A stretch of 64,000 bases of DNA. Origin: BOG-908 sp963850605 (lineage in GTDB: Bacteria; Pseudomonadota; Alphaproteobacteria; Acetobacterales; Acetobacteraceae). The notes under the pieces are model-generated. The model ran no database searches. It was not told the origin of the DNA and saw only the letters and a list, made by a program, of their open reading frames with translations. The DNA lies in NCBI GenBank assembly GCA_963850605.1, contig CAWKLX010000010.1, positions 66,411 to 130,410 of the forward strand, read 5' to 3'. Shown one piece after another: positions 43,649 to 51,581 of this stretch. The first letter of the stretch is position 1. Each line of letters opens with the position of its first letter. The translations under genes and the position numbers were made by a program.

Positions 43649-44967
43649 GCGCACAAAAACCCACGATCCTGCTGATCAGCTTGTTCCACCCGGAACTGGT
43701 GCGCGGCGGCGCGCAGCAGGTCGCCTACGAGCTGTTCCAGGGATTGCAGGCGCGCGGCGATTGCCGCCCCGTGTTCCTCGCCTCCATCGACCAAAAATTC
43801 GCCGCCCTCTACAAATCGGGCGCGCGCATCACCGGTTTCGACGGCAGGCCGGACGAGTACGTGCTGCTGTCACGCGATTACGACCAAACCTGGCACAAGA
43901 CCGGTTCGGCGCTGAACATGGAAGCGCTCGAGACGTTTCTGTTGCAAATCGCACCGGACGTGGTGCACGTGCACCATTTCCTGACGCTCGGCATCGACGT
44001 TCTCACGCTGATACGGCGCGTGCTGCCGGCGTGCCGGCTGGTGTTCACCTTCCACGAATTCATGGCCATCTGTGCAGCCAACGGCCACATGGTGCGCCGC
44101 ACGGACGGATCGCTCTGCACGCTGGCCAGCCAGGTTCGCTGTCATCAATGCTTCCCCGATCGCGGCCCGGAGCAGTTCCTGCTGCGGAAGATGTGGTTTC
44201 AGCGACATTTGTCGCAGGCGGATGCGTTCACCTGCCCCGGCGCATTCATGATCGATCAGTTCGTGCGCTGGGGCATTCCGTCCGAAAAAATCAGCCACGT
44301 CACCAACGGGCAACGCAACTACGCGATCGGCGCACGCCCGCCCACCACCGGAGCGCGGCACAACCGCTTCGGCTTTTTCGGGCAATACGTGGACGTCAAA
44401 GGCGTGCAATTGATCTTGCGCGCGGTCTCGCTGCTCCGCGCGGAAGGTTTTTCGGAGTTCTCCGTCGATCTGAACGGCGACAACCTGCGCTACGCGAGCG
44501 AGCCGGTGCGCGAGGAGATTGAGGCGTTCCTGGCCGAGGAAGCAGCCCGCCCGGTGCAGGAACGCAACGTGACCGATCGTGGCTCGTACGAGGTGACACA
44601 GCTGCCGGCCCGCATGTCGCGCGTGGATTGGTGTGTCGTCCCCAGCCTGTGGTGGGAAAGTTTTGGGCTGGTCATTTCCGAAGCCTTCATGTTCGGCCGC
44701 CCGGTCATATGTGCGGATGTGGGCGGCATGGCGGAGCGGGTGCGCAACAACGTCTTCGGGCTGCATTTTACCATGGGCGACCATCGCGCGCTTGCCGAGA
44801 CGATGCATCGAGCCTGCACCGAGGAAGGATTGTGGGATCGCCTGGCCGCCGCGGTTCCCGACCCGCCTTCGCGCGAGACGATGGTCGAGGCATTCTGGCG
44901 CGTCTACGGGCTGGCGGACCGATCCGCTGCCCGAAAACAGGCCTTTCGGACTAAGCCGGCCGCCTGA
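43645..44967 (+). CDS. glycosyltransferase family 4 (GT-B fold)
   Basis: A 440-residue retaining glycosyltransferase. N-terminal Rossmann start ILLISLFHPELVRGGAQQVAYEL with the glycine-rich acceptor loop, VVHVHHFLTLG and a disulfide-type cysteine cluster (CQVRCHQC-like, around residues 158-172). The C-terminal nucleotide-sugar half has GFFGQYVDVKGVQLILRA and the E-x7-E motif in WWESFGLVISEAFMFGRPVI. ATG at 43645 lies in the stop of the GT2 gene. It closes the glycan cluster, with small hairpins after it. Confidence 0.87.
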   Translation: MSAQKPTILLISLFHPELVRGGAQQVAYELFQGLQARGDCRPVFLASIDQKFAALYKSGARITGFDGRPDEYVLLSRDYDQTWHKTGSALNMEALETFLLQIAPDVVHVHHFLTLGIDVLTLIRRVLPACRLVFTFHEFMAICAANGHMVRRTDGSLCTLASQVRCHQCFPDRGPEQFLLRKMWFQRHLSQADAFTCPGAFMIDQFVRWGIPSEKISHVTNGQRNYAIGARPPTTGARHNRFGFFGQYVDVKGVQLILRAVSLLRAEGFSEFSVDLNGDNLRYASEPVREEIEAFLAEEAARPVQERNVTDRGSYEVTQLPARMSRVDWCVVPSLWWESFGLVISEAFMFGRPVICADVGGMAERVRNNVFGLHFTMGDHRALAETMHRACTEEGLWDRLAAAVPDPPSRETMVEAFWRVYGLADRSAARKQAFRTKPAA

Positions 44968-44995
44968 CCCGCTTGGCGGGCCGTGCCGGGATCCT

Positions 44996-45016
44996 GCCCC
45001 CATTGCAGCAAGGGGC
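44996..45016. terminator. hairpin between convergent GT4 and AIM24-like genes
   Basis: GCCCC pairs with GGGGC, enclosing TTGC/GCAA, and a smaller CCCGC-TTG-GCGGG hairpin precedes it at 44968-44980. The 54-bp gap between the two stops consists largely of these dyads, so it probably terminates both transcripts. Confidence 0.5.
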
Positions 45017-45021
45017 GATAT

Positions 45022-45786
45022 CTATCGCCCGAACAGCCCCTTGAGCACGGCGCCAGCCACGCCAAGCTCGGCTGCGGTCTCGACCGATTGGGCCCCACCT
45101 TCACGCGACATGTAGGGGGCGAGCGCGTGCGCCAGATTGGGCAAGGTCAACGTCTGTAGCCACACACGGCCGGGCCCCGTCAGCTCAGCCAGAAACAGGC
45201 CGTCACCACCGAAAAAGATGTTGCGCACGCCGGGCAGCATGGTCACCCCGAAACTCACACGCTCCTCGAACATGCCCACATGGCCAGGATGCACGCGCAG
45301 TACCTCGCCCGGCGCCAGCGTGCGCTCCACCACCTCGCCGCCGAGTTCCACCCAGGCGGTGCAGGCGCCGGACAGGCGTTGCAGCAGGAAGCCGTTGCCG
45401 CCGAACAGGCCGCCGCCCAGCGATTGCTGGAACCCGGTGCCCAGTTGCACGCCCATGGTGCCGCATACGAAACCATGCTTGTGGATCAAATAGCTCTGGC
45501 CCGGCTGCACATGCAGCTCGACGATCCGGCCTGGGATTTTGGCCGCGAAGGCGACGGTGCCGGGTCCGTAGGGGGCGGTGTATTCGGTCATGAACAGCCC
45601 GCCGCCCGACAGCGCACGCCCCACCGCACCCAGGAACCCGGTGGTGCCCGCGGTTTGCGTTGTGGTGTGCAGCTCGATGCCGCCGCTCATCCAGCTGAGC
45701 TGCCCAGTTTCGGCCACCAGCCCGTCTCCGGCATCCAACGCCAATTCCAGAACAGGCAGCGTGTTGCCGATAATGTGCGAACGCAT
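45022..45786 (-). CDS. AIM24 / TIGR00266 family protein
   Basis: A 254-residue all-beta protein of the AIM24 family, conserved in bacteria, archaea and mitochondria but without a settled function (the yeast member supports inner-membrane organisation). Typical blocks are LVAETGQLSWMSGGIELHTT, GLFMTEYTAPYGPGTVAFAA, GRIVELHVQPGQSYLIHKHGFVCG and RVWLQTLTLPNLA. The C-terminus is glycine- and alanine-rich. The start is ATG at 45786. It is divergent from the secreted protein at 45949, with 162 bp between them. Confidence 0.86.
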   Translation of the reverse strand: MRSHIIGNTLPVLELALDAGDGLVAETGQLSWMSGGIELHTTTQTAGTTGFLGAVGRALSGGGLFMTEYTAPYGPGTVAFAAKIPGRIVELHVQPGQSYLIHKHGFVCGTMGVQLGTGFQQSLGGGLFGGNGFLLQRLSGACTAWVELGGEVVERTLAPGEVLRVHPGHVGMFEERVSFGVTMLPGVRNIFFGGDGLFLAELTGPGRVWLQTLTLPNLAHALAPYMSREGGAQSVETAAELGVAGAVLKGLFGR

Positions 45787-45948
45787 GGCATGTCCCCCGA
45801 CCCCGCGCACAGCCTAGTTGAGACGAAACCAAGTCTGCAAGAAGGCGAAACGTGTGAGGGCCAGTAAGCCTTTCGGATGAGCCTAAATACCAAAACCGGC
45901 GGCTCGAGCGCACGTTGGCGGGTGAACAATAACGGGTGGAGGCGCGTC

Positions 45949-46497
45949 ATGCATACTTCGACACTTTACAGGGTCCTGTTCACCGCTTGTTTGGCTGGCT
46001 GCCCGGCAGTAGCACTCGCGGGGCCGTGCTCGGACGACATCGCGCAGTTGTCCCGCCAGCTTGGCGGGATGCCGGGATTGGGGGCGCCGGTCTCCGAGCC
46101 GGCAGCGGGGCTGGGTGTGGGTGCCAAATCTGCTCAGGCTAGCGGCAGCGCCGATACCAACGCATCCGATCGTGCGCAGCCGGGCGGGGCAAGCCGGGCC
46201 GGCGGCGGGTCGCCCGCCACGGTGGGCGGCGTGTCGGGCACGGCGGTGGGCGCCAAGGACGCGGTGGCAAGCGGTCAAGTTGCTACTTCGGACCAGGATG
46301 TCAGAAGCCAGTCCGTGGGCAAACCGACCGCGGCCCAAGCGGCAGCCGGTGGCGGAAACGGATCTTCGACAGCCAACGAGGATCGCGTGTCGGAAGCCAA
46401 AATGTCGCTTCAGAAGGCGATCGATTTGAACGCGCGCAATGATAGTTCGTGCATGGCGGCGGTTACGCGCACACGTAGCCTGATACCCAAGACATGA
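45949..46497 (+). CDS. secreted low-complexity hypothetical protein
   Basis: A 182-residue exported protein. A signal peptide of about 27 residues (VLFTACLAGCPAVALA) contains LAGC, but the following residues fit a signal peptidase I site, so lipidation is uncertain. CSDDIAQLSRQLGG follows, then 110 residues rich in Ala, Gly, Ser and Thr, and a short C-terminal helix (VSEAKMSLQKAIDLNARN) with a second cysteine (SSCMAAV). No family recognised. ATG at 45949 has GTGGAGG upstream. It converges on dnaN. Confidence 0.62.
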   Translation: MHTSTLYRVLFTACLAGCPAVALAGPCSDDIAQLSRQLGGMPGLGAPVSEPAAGLGVGAKSAQASGSADTNASDRAQPGGASRAGGGSPATVGGVSGTAVGAKDAVASGQVATSDQDVRSQSVGKPTAAQAAAGGGNGSSTANEDRVSEAKMSLQKAIDLNARNDSSCMAAVTRTRSLIPKT

Positions 46498-46502
46498 GGG
46501 CC

Positions 46503-46528
46503 CGGGTATGGCCTGCTCGCTATACCCG
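46503..46528. terminator. hairpin at the convergent end of dnaN
   Basis: CGGGTAT and ATACCCG form a 7-bp stem with a 12-base loop. It starts 5 bases after the stop of the secreted-protein gene and reaches into the last codons of dnaN on the other strand. Confidence 0.45.
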
Positions 46529-47644
46529 CATCGGCATCAATACATACAGCGCGGAGCTGTCGGCGGCATCGCAGACGATGGTGGGGGCCGATCCGTCAGC
46601 GAATCGGAACTCGACCTGGTCGGTGATCTGGTCGGTAATGTCGTTCAGATAGCGGGCCTGAAAGCCGATCTCTAGTGGGCCAGCGGCATACTGAACGCGG
46701 TCGCCGTCCAGCTCCTCGGTCGCCGTGCCCTGGTCGGGACTGGCCGCCGAGAGGGTGAGCAGGTCGCGTTCCAATGCCAGTTTCACGGGCCGCGACCGCT
46801 CGCTGCTGATCGCGGCCACGCGCGCCACGGCCTCGGCAAAATCCTTCTTGCCGACGCGCAGGATCTTGTCGTTGTCGCGGGGAATGACCCTGTCGTACTC
46901 CGGGAAAGTGCCGTCGATCAGCTTGCTGGTCAGCGTGATCGGCCCGACAGTAAACTGGATGCGTGTGTCCGACAGCGCGATCTCCACGCTCCCGCTCGCC
47001 TCGTCCAGCAATTTGCGCAGTTCCCCGACCGTCTTGCGCGGCACGATCACGCCGGGGATACCGCCCGCGCCTTCAGGCAGGTCTTCTTCGACCCGCGCCA
47101 GGCGGTGCCCGTCTGTGGCGACTGCGCGCAACCGGCGCTGCCCGTCGCTTTCGACGGCATGGAGGTAGATGCCGTTCAGATAATAGCGCGTCTCCTCCGT
47201 ACTGATCGCGAAACGGGTTCGGTCGATCAGCCCGCGCAGTTGCAGCGCCGGCAAATGGAAACGGTGCGGCAGTTGCCCCGCTGTCATGCTGGGGAAATCC
47301 TCAACCGGCAGCACCAGCAACGAGGTCGCGAACCGCCCGGCCCGCAGCGCCAATTGCGCGTCGCCGCCAGGATGGTCCAGCTCGACCTCCGCCCCGTCCG
47401 GCAGTTTGCGCACGATGTCGTACAGCGTCGCGGCCGGCGCGGTCGTGGCGCCGTTGCGGCTGGTGGATGCGGCTACCTCCTCGACGATGGCGATTTCCAT
47501 GTCGGTGGCGGTCAGGGCCAGCCGGCCTTCGCGCACGGCGATCAGCACGTTGGCCAGGATGGGGATGGTGTTGCGCTTCTCGGCGACGCTCTGGATATGG
47601 GCCAGCGCCCGGAGCAGGGTCGCGCGATCGGCCTTGAGCTTCAT
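46520..47644 (-). CDS. dnaN: DNA polymerase III beta sliding clamp
   Basis: Dimeric ring that tethers the replicative polymerase. The 374-residue protein is full length with three similar clamp domains. It starts MKLKADRATLLRALAHIQSV and KRNTIPILANVLI, has VIVPRKTVGELRKLL in the middle and ends in the conserved YVLMPMRV. Neither dnaA nor recF is adjacent, so this is not the classic dnaA-dnaN-recF origin cluster; that is common in alphaproteobacteria. The secreted hydrolase gene follows upstream on the same strand 88 bp away. Confidence 0.95.
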   Translation of the reverse strand: MKLKADRATLLRALAHIQSVAEKRNTIPILANVLIAVREGRLALTATDMEIAIVEEVAASTSRNGATTAPAATLYDIVRKLPDGAEVELDHPGGDAQLALRAGRFATSLLVLPVEDFPSMTAGQLPHRFHLPALQLRGLIDRTRFAISTEETRYYLNGIYLHAVESDGQRRLRAVATDGHRLARVEEDLPEGAGGIPGVIVPRKTVGELRKLLDEASGSVEIALSDTRIQFTVGPITLTSKLIDGTFPEYDRVIPRDNDKILRVGKKDFAEAVARVAAISSERSRPVKLALERDLLTLSAASPDQGTATEELDGDRVQYAAGPLEIGFQARYLNDITDQITDQVEFRFADGSAPTIVCDAADSSALYVLMPMRV

Positions 47645-47732
47645 CTGGATGGATCCCCGTGCGCCGGGCGAATCCGGCGGGTCGATGGGATCAATCTACC
47701 AAGGCGCGCGTGGCCCACGCAAATCAAGCGCC

Positions 47733-49715
47733 TCACGGCGCCGTCCGGTCCGCCTCCACATGCTGGCCGTCGATGGTGCCCGACAGGTGAGCCACAGCGT
47801 GCTCCTCGCGGTCGTGCCAGACGAGCTGCAGCGTGCCGGCGTGGCCAGGGGCGGTCAGCGTCACCTGGGCCTCGATGCGGCCATCCAACTGGTTCCAGTC
47901 CACCGTGCCGGACACCGCAAGGTCGGAGGCCCAGCGCAGCCCGTCCAGATGCAGCGTGTAGCCGTGCCCATTGGCGGACACGCGGAACCGCCCGCCCCGC
48001 AAGCCCTGCACCGTGCCGCTGGTCGTCACGTAGTAGCGCGCGACCGCATCGCCCACGGTTTCGGCCGCCGCGCCCGCCAGCGACAGCGCGGCCGGGTCGG
48101 CCGCGCCGCCGTCGCCGGGGGTGCCCGGCGACACGTCGTGCCAGCTCGTGGCGAAAGCCGGCACGGTGCGGACGGGTCGCACGCGCAGGGCGCACGATGT
48201 ATCCCCAGGGTCGCCGCCACTCTCCACAAAGCGCAGCACGATCGGCCCGGCGCAGCGGGCCAGGTCGCCGCCGTAGGGCGGCACGAACACGCCGCCATCG
48301 CCGACCGCCGTCTCGTGCCCGGTATTGCGCACCACCACGAACCAGGCGTGCGGGAACAGCGCCGTCGTCTGCTTGGCCTCGCGCGGCGAGGTGACCGTAT
48401 CGAGCTCGCCGGCCAGCACCAGCACCGGCACAGCCGGGAAACGCGCGTCACGTGGCACCGGATAGCCGGGCATCACGTTGGCGGGCGGAACCGGCCAGGC
48501 CAGACATGAATCCAGTGCCTCGGGGTCGGAGGGAGCCGCCACCGCATCGCCCAGGGTGAAGGGGGCGTAGAGGCCTGGGTCGCTCGCCGCCTTGGCCGCC
48601 AGCGCGTGATCGAGCGCGCGCCGCCGCTCCGGCTCGGCGGCGGCAAAGTCGAACAGGGCGTGGTAGTCCTGGCACATCACCGCATGGGCAAGCCCCACGC
48701 TAAACTGCCGCGCCGGCCCGCCGCCCGCCGCCGCGTCCTCCGCCTCGGCCACCAGGCGCAGCAGCGGCAGCGCGTCGCCGGCGTCCAGCGCGCGGGCGGC
48801 AGCGTCCAGGTCACGGTACGCCAACAGGTTATAACCGAGCTCGTAAAACACTAGAAACAGAGTGGCGGGACTCGCCGTCACCTGCCGCAGCGCTCCGTTC
48901 GCGCCAGGCGCCATTCCGCTGACCGGATTGGCGCGCAGGCGGGCCAGCAAGCCGTCGAAACGCTGCGTGGGCGTCGGGCCGCCGGATACGACAGCGTCGT
49001 GGCAGACGGGCGAGCGTGCGCAGACCCGCTCCAGCGCCACCGGGCCGTTCTCGATTTCGGTCTGGAAGTACGCCGTGCCGCCGAGCACAGGGTAGGCGCT
49101 GTCCAGCACGACGGTGCGCAGCAGATCGGGGTGGCGCTGCGCGAAAACCTGGCCGAAAAACGTGCCGTAGCTATCGCCATAGTAGTCCACCGGCCCAGTC
49201 TCGAGCGCGGCAAGTACAGCCGCCACATCATCGGCTGCCAGATCCGAGCCGTAGAGCCAGGCGCGTGGCCCGAGTTGCAGGGCGCAGGCACGCAGATCGC
49301 CCGCACCCGGGTCGCGCGCCCGCTGCAAGCGCGGGCAATCAATTGCGTCCGAGCGGCCGGTGCCACGCTTGTCGATCAGAAGAATATCGCGCCGGTCGCG
49401 CAAGGGCGTGAACAGGCGGACATAGCCGTCTCGCGACCCGGTCGTGGAGTATCCCGGTCCACCCTCCTGCGCGATGATCGTGCCCGTTGGCGCGCCGGGG
49501 TCGGTGTGCGGGTAGAACTCGAACCCGATCGAGAGCGAGCCAGGCACCCGCCCTGCCGGATCGAGCACGCGGGTGATCGACCCGCAATAGCCATCATAGT
49601 CGTTGATGCAGTGGGTGAGGGTGAGGCTACCGACGGTAATGGTCTGCGCGGCCGCACGCGGCGCCCAGGCCAGGGCACCGGCGATCCACAGCGCCAAAAG
49701 GGTCAGCCGCATCAT
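47733..49715 (-). CDS. secreted alpha/beta hydrolase, tripeptidyl-aminopeptidase-like
   Basis: A 660-residue exported hydrolase. A signal peptide (LLALWIAGALAWAPRAAA) is followed by an alpha/beta-hydrolase domain with the oxyanion QEGGPGYSTTG, LLIDKRGTGRSD, the nucleophile Ser182 in YYGDSYGTFFGQ, the acid in LVLAGELDTVTSP and the histidine in NTGHETAVG. This is the pattern of proline iminopeptidase / tripeptidyl aminopeptidase (S33) enzymes. The last 150 residues form a separate beta-rich domain without a named family. ATG at 49715 or 49712; the frame is open upstream to 50015. Confidence 0.83.
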   Translation of the reverse strand: MMRLTLLALWIAGALAWAPRAAAQTITVGSLTLTHCINDYDGYCGSITRVLDPAGRVPGSLSIGFEFYPHTDPGAPTGTIIAQEGGPGYSTTGSRDGYVRLFTPLRDRRDILLIDKRGTGRSDAIDCPRLQRARDPGAGDLRACALQLGPRAWLYGSDLAADDVAAVLAALETGPVDYYGDSYGTFFGQVFAQRHPDLLRTVVLDSAYPVLGGTAYFQTEIENGPVALERVCARSPVCHDAVVSGGPTPTQRFDGLLARLRANPVSGMAPGANGALRQVTASPATLFLVFYELGYNLLAYRDLDAAARALDAGDALPLLRLVAEAEDAAAGGGPARQFSVGLAHAVMCQDYHALFDFAAAEPERRRALDHALAAKAASDPGLYAPFTLGDAVAAPSDPEALDSCLAWPVPPANVMPGYPVPRDARFPAVPVLVLAGELDTVTSPREAKQTTALFPHAWFVVVRNTGHETAVGDGGVFVPPYGGDLARCAGPIVLRFVESGGDPGDTSCALRVRPVRTVPAFATSWHDVSPGTPGDGGAADPAALSLAGAAAETVGDAVARYYVTTSGTVQGLRGGRFRVSANGHGYTLHLDGLRWASDLAVSGTVDWNQLDGRIEAQVTLTAPGHAGTLQLVWHDREEHAVAHLSGTIDGQHVEADRTAP

Positions 49716-49862
49716 GGCCCGTCTTAGCCGCGGGAAACTGGTTGCCGCAACGCGATTAAGGACACGTTCATTTTCCGTGCGGTCAAAGCGCATCCGCCCT
49801 GCGTCCAAAAACATTGCGGCGCGCGGGCGCACCCGCCATACAGGCTGCGTTCCACACATCCC

Positions 49863-50050
49863 TCGCGGGAGAGCAGCGGTGCCCGGGTGCCGCCGCCGAA
49901 GGCGCAACCGGCCCCCGGAAACGCTCAGGCACACAGGACCGCGCAGGCGATTGGAACCTCTGGAAAGCCGGCACCGGTGGTGCCGCACCGACGAAGTAAG
50001 GGTTTTGGACGCCAAAAACCCAAATCTTTCAGGTCCGAAGACAGAGGGGG
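49863..50050 (+). promoter_or_regulatory. tandem glycine riboswitch
   Basis: Two glycine aptamers in series in front of gcvT. Aptamer one (about 49863-49944) has CGCGGGAGAGC, the conserved GCCGAAGGCGCAAC and CGCTCAGGCACACAGGAC, closed by a CGCGG/CCGCG-type P1 stem. Aptamer two (about 49953-50050) has CCTCTGGAAAG, CACCGACGAAGTAAG and AATCTTTCAGGTCCGAAGAC, closed by CCTCT pairing with AGAGGGGG. These are the family hallmarks. Glycine binding is known to switch on glycine-cleavage operons. No distinct expression-platform terminator is obvious between the second aptamer and gcvT. Confidence 0.9.
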
Positions 50051-50101
50051 GTCAGACCATCCGGGTAACCGGGCGCGCTCTGACCTGCACTGGAATGTTA
50101 C

Positions 50102-51190
50102 CTGTCCGATTTTCTGCGAACGACGCCGCTGGACGCACTGCACCGCTCGCTCGGTGGCCGGATGACGAATTTTGCCGGCTGGTCGCTGCCGGTGCAGTTC
50201 GCCGGCACCTTGGCCGAGCACGCGCAGGCGCGCACGGCCGCCGCCCTGTTCGACGTGTCGCATATGGGCCAGATTTCGCTTTATGGCCCGAACGTTGCCA
50301 GTGCACTGGAACGGCTGGTGCCGGGCGACATCGCCGGCTTGGCGCAGGGCCGGCAGCGCTACACGTTGTTCACCAACGAGGCCGGCGGCATCATCGACGA
50401 CCTGATGGTGGCCCACTACCCGGGTCGGCTGTTCATCGTCCTGAATGCGTCTCGGGCCGAGATTGATCTCGCCCACCTGCGCACAAACGGGCTTGAGCCG
50501 GAGCCGCACGACGACCGTGCATTGCTGGCATTGCAGGGGCCGCGCGCGGCCGACGTGATCGCGCGCCTGGCCCCCCAAGCCGCCGCGCTGCCCTTCCTGG
50601 GGGTGCTGGAATGCACGCTCGGCGGCCTGAACGTATGGATCAGCCGCAGCGGCTACACCGGCGAGGACGGTTTTGAGATTTCGGTCCCCTCCGCCGATGC
50701 CGAGGCGCTGGCCCGCGCCCTGCTCGCCCATCCCGAAGTTGCGCCGGCCGGCCTGGCCGCGCGCGACACGCTGCGGCTGGAGGCGGGTCTATGCCTCTAC
50801 GGCGCCGATATCGACATGCTGACCAGCCCGGTCGAAGCGGGCCTTGCCTGGACGATCGGCAAACGCCGCCGTGCTGCGCTCGATTTTCTGGGCGCAAAAA
50901 CCATCGGGGATCACCTGACCCATGGCCCCACACGCCGACGGGTCGGCATACGCCCGGACGGCCGCGCCCTGGCCCGTGCCGGCACGGACATTGCCGCCTC
51001 CGACGACACCCAGGCCGGCACCATCACCTCCGGCACCTTCTCCCCCACGCTCGGGGCGCCGGTCGCCATGGGATACGTGCGGCGCGACCTGGCAACCCCC
51101 GGGGAAAAAGTTGCTTTGCTTATTCGCGGTCAGCGCGCTCCGGCGCAGGTGGTGCCGCTCCCCTTCGTTCCCCACCGTTTTGCAAGATAA
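50102..51190 (+). CDS. gcvT: glycine cleavage system T protein (aminomethyltransferase)
   Basis: Transfers the methylene from the H-protein-bound intermediate to tetrahydrofolate. FDVSHMGQISLYG, RYTLFTNEAGGIIDDLMV and SRSGYTGEDGFEIS mark the family. The 5' end is unsettled. The first ordinary in-frame start is ATG at 50162, but the frame upstream encodes the expected N-terminus (LRTTPLDALHRSLGGRM) without ATG, GTG or TTG. A CTG (50102 or 50090) may start it. Alternatively ATG at 50095, one frame away, may be the true start with one surplus base in between. It heads gcvTHP behind a glycine riboswitch. Confidence 0.85.
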   Translation: MSDFLRTTPLDALHRSLGGRMTNFAGWSLPVQFAGTLAEHAQARTAAALFDVSHMGQISLYGPNVASALERLVPGDIAGLAQGRQRYTLFTNEAGGIIDDLMVAHYPGRLFIVLNASRAEIDLAHLRTNGLEPEPHDDRALLALQGPRAADVIARLAPQAAALPFLGVLECTLGGLNVWISRSGYTGEDGFEISVPSADAEALARALLAHPEVAPAGLAARDTLRLEAGLCLYGADIDMLTSPVEAGLAWTIGKRRRAALDFLGAKTIGDHLTHGPTRRRVGIRPDGRALARAGTDIAASDDTQAGTITSGTFSPTLGAPVAMGYVRRDLATPGEKVALLIRGQRAPAQVVPLPFVPHRFAR

Positions 51191-51203
51191 GCGAGCAAGA
51201 ACC

Positions 51204-51581
51204 ATGGCCGATACACGCTATACCAAAGACCATGAATGGGTGCGCCTTGAGGACGACGGCACGCTCACCGTCGGCATCACCGACCACGCGCAGGAGGCGC
51301 TGGGCGACATCGTCTTCATCGAACTGCCGGCCGTCGATCGTGAAGTGGTCGAAGGCGAGTCGGTGGCCACCGTCGAGAGCACGAAGGCCGCCAACGACGT
51401 GTATGCGCCGCTCGCCGGCCGCATCGCCGAGATCAACGAGATCATCGTGGAGGATCCCGGCCTGATCAATCGCGACCCCGCCGGCGAAGGCTGGTTCTGG
51501 CGCATGGAGCCGGGCGACGACGATGTTTTCGAAACACTGATGGACGAGGAAGCCTACGAGGCTTTCTTGGAGACGCTGTGA
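51204..51581 (+). CDS. gcvH: glycine cleavage system H protein
   Basis: Lipoyl carrier that shuttles the aminomethyl group between the P, T and L proteins. The 125-residue protein starts at ATG 51204, 13 bases after gcvT. It has the classic TKDHEWVRLEDDGTLTVGITDHAQEALGDI opening and the lipoylation lysine in VESTKAANDV. Length is standard. Its stop overlaps the start of gcvP (GTGATG). Confidence 0.96.
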   Translation: MADTRYTKDHEWVRLEDDGTLTVGITDHAQEALGDIVFIELPAVDREVVEGESVATVESTKAANDVYAPLAGRIAEINEIIVEDPGLINRDPAGEGWFWRMEPGDDDVFETLMDEEAYEAFLETL

